This document shows, piece after piece, positions 1 to 6,911 of a DNA stretch of 64,000 nt (its first letter is position 1; every line of letters starts with the position of its first letter). The notes beneath the pieces were generated by a model. It was not told the origin of the DNA and made no database searches. It saw nothing but the letters and a program-made list of their open reading frames with translations. A program made the position numbers and the translations under genes. Source of the DNA: Lachnospiraceae bacterium UBA7205 (GTDB lineage Bacteria > Bacillota > Clostridia > Lachnospirales > Lachnospiraceae); NCBI GenBank assembly GCA_002490665.1, contig DKUL01000052.1, positions 1,144 through 65,143 on the forward strand, given 5' to 3'.

Positions 1-1
1 T

Positions 2-523
2 CACTTTCATGTAGCCGTTGTTTTGGGGAACAACGGAATTGGGGAGAAGCATATTGCCAATCAATTTTCTGGTGCCGGAAACCGCCTGTTTTCTGATTTT
101 GAGTCCATGATTCAGAAAATATGGTGGCTCTTAGTCAATCAAAAGCGGCTTACCTCTGATAATATCTTAGGCAAGGACAATTCTTCCCAGCGGTATAGCT
201 GTATCGTGGATAAATTTCAGCCAGAGGACTATAAGAAACTATTTGGATATATGACAAAGATGTATTCTGAGGATAACAGCCTTATGCGGTATGACAACTT
301 CAAGACTTTGTATTATGCCCTCTCCCATATCCGCCAGATACAAGGCTATGGCGTATTCTACAATGTAAAGGAACTGAACACAGAAGCCTATACCGAACAG
401 GAGTACCAGACATTGGAAAGCTATCTTGTCTGTGAGGAAAAGCCCGTCTGCTCCTATGAGCCGTTAAGCCGCCTAACTGGAGATGAAAGGTATATCGTGC
501 TGAAAACAAAGCACCGAAAATAA
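2..523 (+). CDS. C-terminal part of an HUH-type (rolling-circle) replication initiator, partial
   Basis: The reading frame is open from the window edge, so the true start is upstream. The first residues read HFHVAVV, which fits an HUH motif (His-hydrophobic-His) of rolling-circle Rep or relaxase enzymes. About 80 residues later comes LFGYMTKMY, which resembles the YxxK(Y) motif carrying the catalytic tyrosine in Rep-type HUH proteins. A segment near LYYALSHIRQIQGYGVF resembles the basic arm seen after that motif. A TTG at 23 could serve as an internal start, but it would remove the HUH motif, so I treat the gene as truncated by the window. Family assignment is inference from motifs only. If correct, the element can replicate as an excised circle. 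Confidence 0.45.
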   Translation, partial: HFHVAVVLGNNGIGEKHIANQFSGAGNRLFSDFESMIQKIWWLLVNQKRLTSDNILGKDNSSQRYSCIVDKFQPEDYKKLFGYMTKMYSEDNSLMRYDNFKTLYYALSHIRQIQGYGVFYNVKELNTEAYTEQEYQTLESYLVCEEKPVCSYEPLSRLTGDERYIVLKTKHRK

Positions 524-660
524 AATTTATTTTAAACTTGAGGTTTTATTTTAAATGAGAGTTATGGGCGAAAATGGTTTTAAACTTATTTTAAAGTAGA
601 CTAGAAACACTGTTTTCGTTCAAGTGGATTGATAAGGACTGAGTTTAAAATAATTTTATA
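519..660. repeat. AT-rich iteron-like repeats downstream of the replication gene
   Basis: The spacer between the Rep-like gene and the next small gene holds at least five copies of the core TTTTAAA. TTATTTTAAACTT lies at 527-539, related forms start near 546, 577 and 586, and the inverted form GAGTTTAAAATAA lies at 641-653. Such clusters next to a Rep gene are typical of origins or Rep-binding iterons. That function is inferred; the repeats are seen directly. Confidence 0.5.
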
Positions 661-676
661 GGCAAGGGGGAATGTC

Positions 677-904
677 ATGGAACGATATATCACAGATACG
701 ATTTATACTCATACCGTTACGGAAAAGGCGGCAGAAATTGAGTTGAGGGAAAAACAGCTTTATACAAGGCTGTCTGCCCTTATCTCTGGTGAGGAATACC
801 TACAGATTGAAGAAGAATTGAACCGTTTCTATAATGAACTGGAAAAAGAGGGCTTTTGTAAGGGATTCTGCGAGGGGATAAGGTTTATGCTGAAATGCTT
901 ATAA
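677..904 (+). CDS. Small hypothetical protein of the mobile element (75 aa)
   Basis: A 75-residue protein starts at ATG 677 behind GGGGGAA. It is highly charged, probably all helical, and ends in GFCKGFCEGIRFMLKCL. The GFxxGxR tail is shared with short uncharacterised proteins of Firmicute mobile elements that usually sit beside replication or conjugation genes. It has no signal peptide or membrane segment. I do not recognise a biochemical function. Its place directly after the Rep-like gene and the AT repeats suggests a replication or copy-control accessory role, but nothing in the sequence proves this. Confidence 0.6.
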   Translation: MERYITDTIYTHTVTEKAAEIELREKQLYTRLSALISGEEYLQIEEELNRFYNELEKEGFCKGFCEGIRFMLKCL

Positions 905-938
905 TTATGCCAGTCACAGGGATAAGGATTTTAGGCGG

Positions 939-1086
939 TTTGTAAGCGGAATACGGAATAAAACAATATATGAACCGCTGTAAGGAATCTGCTTTGTAAG
1001 CGATTGAGGAACAGCATTTTAATCATACGGCTTTTCTATCAGCCTTTGTAAGACGGAAATAAAATTTTTATAAGGCTTGTAAGCGA
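939..1086 (+). repeat. Four imperfect copies of TTTGTAAGCG in a 354-bp gene-free stretch
   Basis: Between 905 and 1258 there is no credible gene. TTTGTAAGCG occurs at 939-948 and 993-1002, TTTGTAAGACG at 1045-1055 and CTTGTAAGCG at 1076-1085; the second and fourth share a longer context (GTAAGCGATTRAG). Further GC-box-like pieces (GCGGT) follow to 1190. They could be iterons, an oriT-linked repeat or decayed sequence. Confidence 0.5.
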
Positions 1087-1210
1087 TTAAGTTACTTTTC
1101 ACCGATAGGAACAGCCCTAAATTTGCGTTCTAAGGCTCATTTAGCGGTAGGTGGAAGTTTACTCAGGCAAGCGGTTAAAATGCGTTAGCGGTGATTTCTG
1201 GTCATTTAAA

Positions 1211-1247
1211 ATGGGGAAGATTCTCTGTTAAAGGGTATCTTCCCCAT
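1211..1247 (-). terminator. Terminator-like hairpin after the XRE regulator
   Basis: An 11-bp perfect inverted repeat, ATGGGGAAGAT (1211-1221) and ATCTTCCCCAT (1237-1247), is separated by a 15-nt loop. On the minus strand it lies 12 nt after the stop of the XRE gene and is followed by a short T-rich run. Confidence 0.6.
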
Positions 1248-1258
1248 CACTGTATCAT

Positions 1259-1591
1259 TCAAGAATTTTCGTCCAGATAGCCAAACATGAGTTTTACCAT
1301 ATTGATTGCCAGGGCTTTTTGTTCCTCTGTCCTGCCGTTCATTAGTTGACACCATAGCCGATACTGCCCGTCATTATCCGAAATGACGGAATCAGACAGC
1401 AGATAATCTATGGTAACGCCCAGACGGTTAGCAACTGCTGCCAGATTTTCTAATGTTAAACTACGTTCCCCACGCTCAATCTGCCCGATATAGGCGGTTG
1501 AAAGGTTTACATCTTCTGCCAGTCTTTCCTGTGTCAGATTCAGCTTTAGCCGTTCCTCACGAATACGCTTTCCTAATGCCTGTTGCTCCAT
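1259..1591 (-). CDS. XRE-family transcriptional regulator
   Basis: A 110-residue protein with a complete N-terminal HTH_3 fold at about residues 8-62: LGKRIREERLKLNLTQERL, then the recognition-helix region LSTAYIGQIERGERS, then LAVTIDYLL-type closure. The C-terminal 45 residues (RTEEQKALAINMVKLMF) probably mediate dimerisation. I chose the ATG at 1591 rather than the upstream TTG at 1606 because GGAGGG lies 6 nt before the ATG. The gene is divergent from the Nmad3 cargo operon and sits over a palindrome at 1613-1633. That is the usual layout of a repressor controlling itself and its divergent neighbour. Control of the cargo operon is inferred. Confidence 0.85.
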   Translation of the reverse strand: MEQQALGKRIREERLKLNLTQERLAEDVNLSTAYIGQIERGERSLTLENLAAVANRLGVTIDYLLSDSVISDNDGQYRLWCQLMNGRTEEQKALAINMVKLMFGYLDENS

Positions 1592-1612
1592 GCGGTTTCC
1601 CTCCAATGCAAA

Positions 1613-1633
1613 TAGTATATGTAAATGATACTA
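1613..1633. promoter_or_regulatory. Candidate XRE operator (inverted repeat)
   Basis: TAGTAT at 1613-1618 and ATACTA at 1628-1633 form a 6-bp inverted repeat with a 9-nt spacer, just upstream of the XRE start and inside the divergent intergenic region. Its size and place suit an XRE dimer site. Confidence 0.4.
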
Positions 1634-1686
1634 ATTGCTTATGTTTTAGATAATCCGCAGGTTGCGTTATTTATATATGCTGTCAG

Positions 1687-1715
1687 TTGCTTTTTGCTGT
1701 GCTATGTGCTAAGAT
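1687..1715 (+). promoter_or_regulatory. Predicted sigma-A promoter of the Nmad3 cargo operon
   Basis: A -35 TTGCTT (1687-1692) and a -10 TAAGAT (1710-1715) are separated by exactly 17 bp. Transcription would start near 1722, giving a very short leader before AGGAGG (1726-1731) and the ATG at 1741. Confidence 0.4.
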
Positions 1716-1740
1716 AGTGCTGTGTAGGAGGCATGGCATT

Positions 1741-2550
1741 ATGAAAGTGATATTGAGCAGAAAAGGCATGGATAGTAAATCAGGGGGTATGGCAAACCCT
1801 ATCTTGCCAGGCGGTACACTGTTATCACTCCCTATTCCAGATACAACGATAGGAACGACATATAAGGATTTGTATTACAAAGGGCAGAGTTTAGAGAGAA
1901 TCATCTGTCAGCTACGCCCTAAATTTGATTTTGGCAAAAATCCGACCTGCCATCTTGACCCTGACATATACGAGGATATAGAGGGCAGAACGACAACAGA
2001 TGAATGGAAACCAGCATTCGGACAACATGGCGTATCTGCCGTACATCTGGATAAATTGGGCGTAGGCGTGGGCGATATATTTTTATTCTATGGAATGTTC
2101 CAAAAAACAATGGTTCAACCTGATAAAACACTGTGTTTTGACCGTAACGCCCCTATTGTCCATATCATCTACGGTTATATGAAAGTGGGGGAAATATTGA
2201 GGGAGAAACAGGAAATTGAGCATTATTCCTGGCACCCACACGGTATAAACCAAAACCGCCCGAATAACCGTTTATATCTGCCCGATACATACGGCACATT
2301 CCAGTATGATGATTCACTGGTGCTTACAAAGAGGGGGCAAGATAATCGGCGGCTATGGGCTTTGCCTGCGTTCTTTGGTGATGGTGGTATTTCTATTTCA
2401 TGGCAAGGCGATAACCGCCCTACGGTAAAGGACGGTTATGCAGAATTAAATTCTGCTTGCAGAGGACAGGAATTTGTTGTAACTGCTTTTACTCCGAAAC
2501 AAGAACGGAATTTATGTGATTGGGTGGACAGATTGATACAGAACCGTTAG
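1741..2550 (+). CDS. Nmad3-type (nucleotide-modification-associated domain 3) protein
   Basis: A 269-residue protein that starts MKVILSRKGMDSKSGG and continues NPILPGGTLLSLPIPD, the N-terminal signature I know from the Nmad3 family. That family was described from comparative genomics of phage and mobile-element DNA base modification. Further family-like blocks are GDIFLFYGMF, VHIIYGYMKVGE, HPHG, LVLTKRG and ALPAFFG. It has no signal peptide or membrane segment, and its length fits a full copy. The ATG at 1741 is chosen over an upstream frame start at 1687 because AGGAGG (1726-1731) lies 9 nt before it. It is first in a tight operon with two small proteins and a lipoprotein. The chemistry of Nmad3 is not established; a role in DNA or nucleotide modification or defence is inference. 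Confidence 0.75.
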   Translation: MKVILSRKGMDSKSGGMANPILPGGTLLSLPIPDTTIGTTYKDLYYKGQSLERIICQLRPKFDFGKNPTCHLDPDIYEDIEGRTTTDEWKPAFGQHGVSAVHLDKLGVGVGDIFLFYGMFQKTMVQPDKTLCFDRNAPIVHIIYGYMKVGEILREKQEIEHYSWHPHGINQNRPNNRLYLPDTYGTFQYDDSLVLTKRGQDNRRLWALPAFFGDGGISISWQGDNRPTVKDGYAELNSACRGQEFVVTAFTPKQERNLCDWVDRLIQNR

Positions 2551-2615
2551 ACATGGACGCTATGTTCTGACTTGTCCTAAACGGCATTTATTGACAAAGA
2601 AATGAGGGATAATAC

Positions 2616-2798
2616 ATGGAGCGAAACATTGAACAGAAAGAGAGATTGCCATTTATCCAGAAATCGGCTGAAAAATCAGCCCTTGAAATGGATAAGGCTC
2701 TGGAAGATGTAGCGGAAATGACCGAGAAAGAATTGATTGAAGATGATGCCGAGGGTGGGTATTTTGATGATTTAGCGTATTATGACGAAGATGATTAA
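2616..2798 (+). CDS. Small acidic hypothetical protein (60 aa)
   Basis: A 60-residue protein with a GAGGG ribosome binding site and a strongly acidic C terminus (GGYFDDLAYYDEDD). The middle is a predicted amphipathic helix rich in Lys/Glu/Asp. It has no signal peptide or cysteine. It lies 65 nt after the Nmad3 gene and 16 nt before the next small gene, so co-transcription is likely. The acidic, DNA-mimic-like composition could suit an adaptor or inhibitor, but this is speculation and I do not recognise the family. Confidence 0.55.
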   Translation: MERNIEQKERLPFIQKSAEKSALEMDKALEDVAEMTEKELIEDDAEGGYFDDLAYYDEDD

Positions 2799-2814
2799 AT
2801 CGGGGAAACAATCT

Positions 2815-3081
2815 ATGGAAATAACGATTGAACAGGTAAAAGAATTTGCGTGGCAGCAGTTGGACGCTATGTGGCATGATAATTCTGGAACGGCTACGAT
2901 TAACATGGTGAAATTTGATTACAAAGGTTATTGTGTCGTCAATCCGTGGATGGACGAAAAGACGGAGAAAGCCGTAGACCCTTATCGGTACTATGGGAAA
3001 CAGAGAACAGAGCAGTTTGTCAAAGAAGCTATCAGAACCATTCAGCATAACAGGGAAATTGCAAAACAACACAGGAGATAA
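2815..3081 (+). CDS. Hypothetical protein (88 aa) of the cargo operon
   Basis: An 88-residue protein, MEITIEQVKEFAWQQLDAMW onward, with a conserved-looking aromatic core (FDYKGYCVVNPWMDE, DPYRYYG) and a basic C-terminal helix ending KQHRR. I prefer ATG 2815 with GGGGA 8 nt upstream; an in-frame ATG at 2782 would overlap the preceding gene by 17 nt and lacks a site. It ends 4 nt before the lipoprotein gene, so the two are translationally close. No family recognised. Confidence 0.55.
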   Translation: MEITIEQVKEFAWQQLDAMWHDNSGTATINMVKFDYKGYCVVNPWMDEKTEKAVDPYRYYGKQRTEQFVKEAIRTIQHNREIAKQHRR

Positions 3082-3085
3082 GAAA

Positions 3086-3907
3086 ATGAAACATAGATTT
3101 ATTGCTGTAGCCTTATTGATAACAACACTTCTCTCAGGTTGTGGGAATACTCAGACAACAGAGGTAATATCATCTGCGGAAAATCAGGTGATAGAAACAC
3201 CTACCCCAGAAAACAAGGAGATACCTGTACCTGATAACTGGTGGAAAAACAAACTGTATAAAGAGCAAACAACAGGAACAGGAATGTACTTTTGGATAGA
3301 GGAAATAGAAAACCGTCTTTATCTGGTGGTAAGCGGCATACCCAACGGTGATTTGTCTATGGAGTTATGTATTGGAATAATCCCAAATACTATGGATAAT
3401 TACACCACCTATGATGATAACCACGTTCAGTTTCAAGTAGAATCAGATACTAACACAATACTATTGTATAATCCAGATGATGACCAGTGCGTTATTTATA
3501 CTGATTCTAAGTACGGCGGTTCTCCTATAGTTTCGGGAGTATATGACCAAGTTTTACAGAATGAAACAGAAAAGGAAACAGCACAACAGCCTGATGATTC
3601 CTATACAGACGGTGATTATACCACCTATGGCAGATATCAATGCTTTGAAACAGATACTTTTGTAAGCGTAGAAACACAGAACGGTTCACTGGTACTGTAC
3701 TTTGAACCAGAAGCGGAAAACTTTGTCCTTGACAGAAACGGAGCAGACACAGGCTGGGAATTTATTAACTGGGAATTTGAAGAAAGAGTATATACATCCG
3801 CCGTTCTTCAAGATAATGAACTAATCATCACTTCTACAGAACCTTGGAGATATGACGGCACATATATCCAACTTCCTGATATAGGCACTGATGGGGAGGG
3901 GGAATAA
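3086..3907 (+). CDS. Hypothetical lipoprotein (273 aa)
   Basis: The protein starts MKHRFIAVALLITTLLSGCG: a short basic N region, a hydrophobic core and the lipobox LSGC (Cys about residue 19). It is therefore expected to be lipid-anchored on the outer face of the membrane. A Thr/Pro/Glu-rich linker (about 22-50) precedes two beta-rich halves, WWKNKLY to VYDQVLQ and DGDYTTYGRYQCFE to YIQLPD, joined by a Glu/Gln linker. The start at 3086 has AGGAG 8 nt upstream; the longer frame from 2993 would bury the signal peptide. It is last in the operon before a strong hairpin. Function unknown; surface exclusion, adhesion or immunity to a sibling element are possible. Confidence 0.7.
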   Translation: MKHRFIAVALLITTLLSGCGNTQTTEVISSAENQVIETPTPENKEIPVPDNWWKNKLYKEQTTGTGMYFWIEEIENRLYLVVSGIPNGDLSMELCIGIIPNTMDNYTTYDDNHVQFQVESDTNTILLYNPDDDQCVIYTDSKYGGSPIVSGVYDQVLQNETEKETAQQPDDSYTDGDYTTYGRYQCFETDTFVSVETQNGSLVLYFEPEAENFVLDRNGADTGWEFINWEFEERVYTSAVLQDNELIITSTEPWRYDGTYIQLPDIGTDGEGE

Positions 3908-3948
3908 AAATGTCTGTCCATCTGGAATTTTGAAAAAAAGGTAATATG

Positions 3949-3983
3949 ATAGCCATAGGAACTATTGTAGTTCCTATGGCTAT
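3949..3983. terminator. Bidirectional terminator between convergent genes
   Basis: A near-perfect 16-bp stem (left arm 3949-3964, right arm 3968-3983) with a 3-nt TTG loop sits between the lipoprotein gene and the convergent gene at 3992. A run of seven A lies just before the hairpin, giving a T run for minus-strand transcripts. Confidence 0.8.
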
Positions 3984-3991
3984 TGCCTTAT

Positions 3992-4582
3992 TTACTGAAT
4001 TTCAGAAATATCAAGATTTATGAACGCATTGGAAATACGAATATACAATTTGCCAGATTCATCAATCCTACAGAATGGCTCTTGAGAGTTTTTATCATAA
4101 GGCTTCAGCACTCCCAACTGGAACAACTCCGAATAATACGCCAATTCATTTGGTACGCAGAAAGCAATGTTCATACCAGAGTTAGGTTCAATAGGAAGTC
4201 CAAAAATCAGTTTGTAAATATATTCACAGTCCAGTAAATAGTCCATATCCTCCACATAACCAATTTCATCGTCATTTCTTCTGATTTTGCATGATAATCT
4301 TACATTCTGTTCCCTCTGCTCATGGGTTGGAAACAGATATAGATATTCGCAATCCTTGAGTATAGACCGAACTGCATCAAGAAATTGTTGTACTTTCTGC
4401 CCCTGAACTGCTCGTTCTTTTAAGGCATCTGTTACACATATAGCTTTCACTAATTGCCTCCCTTCTTCACGAAATCCTTGAAAAACTACTCTCCGACCTG
4501 TGTTCTCATCCATACATGAGCCATCAAACGCAGCCTTAAAACTTTCTTTATGATTCATTGCTTCAACCTTTTCTTGATACAT
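3992..4582 (-). CDS. Hypothetical protein (196 aa) co-transcribed with the excisionase-like gene
   Basis: A soluble 196-residue protein with no signal peptide or transmembrane segment. Its start at 4582 has AAGGAGGG 6 nt upstream and overlaps the end of the upstream HTH gene by about 20 nt, so the two are translationally coupled. Visible features are a central acidic and hydrophobic stretch (GYVEDMDYLLDCEYIYKLIF) and a C-terminal beta-rich region (GKLYIRISNAFINLDISEI). I recognise no catalytic motif or family. Its position between excisionase-like gene and cargo suggests a core gene of the element rather than cargo, but that is inference. Confidence 0.6.
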   Translation of the reverse strand: MYQEKVEAMNHKESFKAAFDGSCMDENTGRRVVFQGFREEGRQLVKAICVTDALKERAVQGQKVQQFLDAVRSILKDCEYLYLFPTHEQREQNVRLSCKIRRNDDEIGYVEDMDYLLDCEYIYKLIFGLPIEPNSGMNIAFCVPNELAYYSELFQLGVLKPYDKNSQEPFCRIDESGKLYIRISNAFINLDISEIQ

Positions 4583-4796
4583 AAATTGCCCTCCTTTTGA
4601 TTTTACGTTTATCTTGGTTCAGCCATTCAAAAAACTTGTCCTTTGATACCACCATACGCTTATTCAAATGAATTGTCGGAAAATCTGCGGAGTTCATAAT
4701 CTCGTATGTCTTACCCTTTGAAATTCCCAAAATCATCTGAACATCCTTTGCTTGGAGTACCAGCGGAAGTGACTCCCATGAACTGTAATTGTCCAT
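4563..4796 (-). CDS. xis: Excisionase-like HTH (HTH_17/MerR-type) DNA-binding protein
   Basis: A 77-residue protein with one winged-helix domain at about residues 12-65: LVLQAKDVQMILGISKGK is the helix-turn-helix, FPTIHLNKRMVVSKDKF the wing and WL the closing helix. This is the pattern of excisionase-family proteins (HTH_17). The C terminus is very basic (KRKIKRRA). I chose the second ATG (4796), since GGAGGG is 7 nt upstream of it and only about 1 nt from the first ATG. The gene diverges from the regulator-integrase pair, so it is likely the recombination directionality factor for the integrase at 5742. That role is inferred from family and context. Confidence 0.75.
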   Translation of the reverse strand: MDNYSSWESLPLVLQAKDVQMILGISKGKTYEIMNSADFPTIHLNKRMVVSKDKFFEWLNQDKRKIKRRAIYVSRKG

Positions 4797-5020
4797 AGTC
4801 ATGCCCTCCAATCTGCTATTTTGTAAGTTTGATTGTTACTTTTATCTTTTCAGATAAATTAGTCGGAAAAGACTGAAAATTCCTCTATAGCCGTTTCCTT
4901 GTTTGGAAAATCCAAAGTTTTTATATGGGTACTGCTTTATATCGCAGGTTAGTCAATGCGTACTAAGTTTTTCTGTTGCACCTTCCTCTCAAACTCCCAC
5001 TATGTCCTGTTACGTCTATT

Positions 5021-5049
5021 ATGATACAACACATTTCATTAAGTGTCAA
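5021..5049 (-). promoter_or_regulatory. Predicted sigma-A promoter for the excisionase arm
   Basis: On the minus strand, TTGACA (5044-5049) and TATCAT (5021-5026) have a 17-bp spacer. The -35 box is a perfect consensus and contains the same TGTCAA half-site seen at the regulator start. The leader to the xis-like gene would be about 215 nt. Confidence 0.65.
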
Positions 5050-5094
5050 GACTTTTTAACCGAAAAATTCAAAATAATTTTTTATAAAAATATA

Positions 5095-5123
5095 TTTACT
5101 TTTCCTCTGTTTCGGTTTATAAT
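5095..5123 (+). promoter_or_regulatory. Predicted sigma-A promoter for the regulator and integrase
   Basis: A -35 TTTACT (5095-5100), 17-bp spacer and perfect -10 TATAAT (5118-5123). The start point near 5130 falls inside the inverted repeat 5127-5145, so the leader is under 20 nt. Confidence 0.7.
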
Positions 5124-5126
5124 AAA

Positions 5127-5145
5127 TGTCAAGGAGGTTTTGACA
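5127..5145 (+). promoter_or_regulatory. Inverted repeat enclosing the regulator ribosome binding site
   Basis: TGTCAA (5127-5132) and TTGACA (5140-5145) flank a 7-nt centre holding GGAGG. It could be an operator for autoregulation at the transcription start or a small RNA hairpin that hides the ribosome binding site. A third TGTCAA copy forms the -35 of the divergent promoter. Confidence 0.5.
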
Positions 5146-5147
5146 TT

Positions 5148-5738
5148 ATGGAAGAATATAAATTTGCAGAATTTGGAAGCCGCCTAAAGGCTCTTAGAGA
5201 ACAAAGCCATATCAAGCAGGGACAATTTGCGGATAAGATAGGAATTGTAAGGCAATCCATGAGTAACTACGAAAGCGGAAAACACTGTCCTGATGTCGAG
5301 GTTCTTAAAAGAATGGCAGAATGCCTTGGGTGTAGCGTAGATTACCTATTGGGGTTGACAGAGCATAAAAACTATGAAACTAATGTAGAATTTGACGAAA
5401 GCCTGTCTATACTGTCTAAGGCTTTATGCTCAATTCCAGAACCATTTAGGAATAAGTGGCTTGATGTATTAGCAGGTACGGCTCAATGGCTAGGTAAGGA
5501 CTTAAACACTAATGCACGCTTGAACTTTTCAGCAGTTGTTTTCTTTAACGCTCTTACAGAACTGGCTGGCTATTGCCTTGAAGCAGAGGAAAAAAAGGCA
5601 GATGATTGTTACTCTGAGGAAATTGCTTCATCATATAGAAGCAAGCGTTTCTCCACAATTCTTACTTTGAGGAGTGAATTAAACACCATAGACGTTATCA
5701 GTAATGAAATGATTGAACAATGCAAAGGGGATGAATAA
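5148..5738 (+). CDS. XRE-family regulator of the integration module
   Basis: A 196-residue protein. Residues 8-68 form a classic HTH_3 domain (FGSRLKALREQSHIKQGQF, GIVRQSMSNYESGKHCPD, CLGCSVDYLLGL). The C-terminal 120 residues are helical and unlike any family I know; they probably serve for oligomerisation or signal sensing. ATG 5148 follows AAGGAGG by 10 nt. It ends 3 nt before the integrase, so they share a transcript. The layout, a repressor upstream of int and divergent from xis, is like a lysogeny switch. It may repress the xis promoter, whose -35 box carries the same TGTCAA half-site as its own leader. Confidence 0.85.
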   Translation: MEEYKFAEFGSRLKALREQSHIKQGQFADKIGIVRQSMSNYESGKHCPDVEVLKRMAECLGCSVDYLLGLTEHKNYETNVEFDESLSILSKALCSIPEPFRNKWLDVLAGTAQWLGKDLNTNARLNFSAVVFFNALTELAGYCLEAEEKKADDCYSEEIASSYRSKRFSTILTLRSELNTIDVISNEMIEQCKGDE

Positions 5739-5741
5739 TCT

Positions 5742-6899
5742 ATGGCAAAACGAGGACAAAATGAAGGCTCTATCCGCAAGCGCAAAGACGGCACATGGGA
5801 AGCCCGTGTAACGATTGGCATATCAGCAGACGGAAAGCAACAGCGTAAATCCTTGTACGGAAAGACCAGACAGGAAGTATCCGCCAAAATGACCGACCTG
5901 CTGAATAATCTGCAAAAGGGCATTATCACCAATCCTACAGAAATGACCCTTGCCGAATGGCTTGACTATTATATGCTCGAATACAAAAAGCGGTATGTAA
6001 AGCCTACCACCTACATCAATTATACGGTAAAGGTAAAAAACCACATCAAGCCAGCTATCGGTCACTATAAGCTAAAGGCACTCCGACAGGACATCATTCA
6101 GAAATTTGTCAACAGCCTGTCTGATAAAGGGTTAGCGCCATCTACGGTGATAGATGTTTACAAGCTGTTAAGCAACGCCTTAGAAACGGCGGTAGATGAC
6201 GGCTTGATTGTCCGTAACACCGCTAACAGGGTAAAACTTCCTAAAACCCAAAAGCCACAAATCAATGTTTTAACACAGGAACAGCAGAACGCATTTGTGG
6301 AACAGGCGAAAGTAACTTACATGGGAGTTGTCTATATTTTCGACCTCTGCACAGGTATGCGGCTTGGGGAATTATTGGGGCTGAAATGGCACGACATAGA
6401 CTTTGAGCAGAACCAGTTGCACATCAAGAGAATCCTCCGAAAGGTGAAAGACCCTGACAACGCAGACGAACATTGGCACTTAGAATTTGGCACACCAAAA
6501 ACGCCGTCCAGTGACAGGATAATCCCCCTCAACGAAACGGCTATCAAAGTGCTTGCTGATGTCTGGGAGCAACAGGAGAAAAACAAGGAAAAAGCCAGTA
6601 CCGCATACGAGGATAACGACCTTGTTTTCTGCACCCAGCTAGGCAGACCGCTTGACCCGAACAATATACGGCGTACCTGTTATTCTATCTGTGAGAAAAT
6701 CGGCGTGAGCAACTTCCACCCTCATTGTCTGCGTCATACCTTCACCACCAGAGGGGCTGAAAATAATGTGGACGTTCGGGTAATGCAGAAATTTTTAGGT
6801 CATGCAACCATAAAGGAAACAGCCGATACTTATACGCACGTATTGGACGACTTGAAACAGAATGAAATTCTAAAACTGGATAACGCAGTAAACTATTGA
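5742..6899 (+). CDS. int: Tyrosine recombinase / integrase of the mobile element
   Basis: The 385-residue length is usual for ICE and phage integrases. The N-terminal arm-type DNA-binding domain (about 1-55, GSIRKRKDGTWEARVTIG) is followed by a SAM-like core-binding domain (about 67-160) and a catalytic domain (about 175-375). The active-site set is complete: R207 in TGMRLGE, a lysine in the beta hairpin near K253, H328 and R331 in HCLRH, H354 in LGHA, and nucleophile Y364 in TYTHV. It starts 3 nt after the regulator. Its stop lies 107 bp from the 3' end of ychF, so it probably recombines a site at or near that end. It is not a Tn916-type Int by its N terminus. Confidence 0.95.
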   Translation: MAKRGQNEGSIRKRKDGTWEARVTIGISADGKQQRKSLYGKTRQEVSAKMTDLLNNLQKGIITNPTEMTLAEWLDYYMLEYKKRYVKPTTYINYTVKVKNHIKPAIGHYKLKALRQDIIQKFVNSLSDKGLAPSTVIDVYKLLSNALETAVDDGLIVRNTANRVKLPKTQKPQINVLTQEQQNAFVEQAKVTYMGVVYIFDLCTGMRLGELLGLKWHDIDFEQNQLHIKRILRKVKDPDNADEHWHLEFGTPKTPSSDRIIPLNETAIKVLADVWEQQEKNKEKASTAYEDNDLVFCTQLGRPLDPNNIRRTCYSICEKIGVSNFHPHCLRHTFTTRGAENNVDVRVMQKFLGHATIKETADTYTHVLDDLKQNEILKLDNAVNY

Positions 6900-6911
6900 G
6901 CAAAAATATCG

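Larger units (their letters stand above)
4797..5147. other. Control region between excisionase and regulator/integrase arms
   Basis: This 351-bp gene-free stretch has two divergent sigma-A promoters at its right end, a TGTCAA/TTGACA inverted repeat over the regulator's ribosome binding site, and a shorter inverted repeat TTAGT (4949-4953)/ACTAA (4962-4966). The remainder, about 4800-4940, shows nothing I can name. Confidence 0.6.

Noticed and set aside
939..1086. CRISPR array
   Set aside because: The repeats are only 10 bp, irregularly spaced (54, 52 and 31 bp) and imperfect; no cas gene is present.
1687..1740. 18-codon N-terminal extension of the Nmad3 protein
   Set aside because: It begins in the predicted -35 box, and AGGAGG clearly sets the start at 1741.
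4903..5187. 94-residue open frame across the excisionase/regulator spacer
   Set aside because: It runs over both promoters, has no ribosome binding site, and overlaps the regulator start in another frame; composition is Phe/Ser-rich as expected for chance AT-rich frames.
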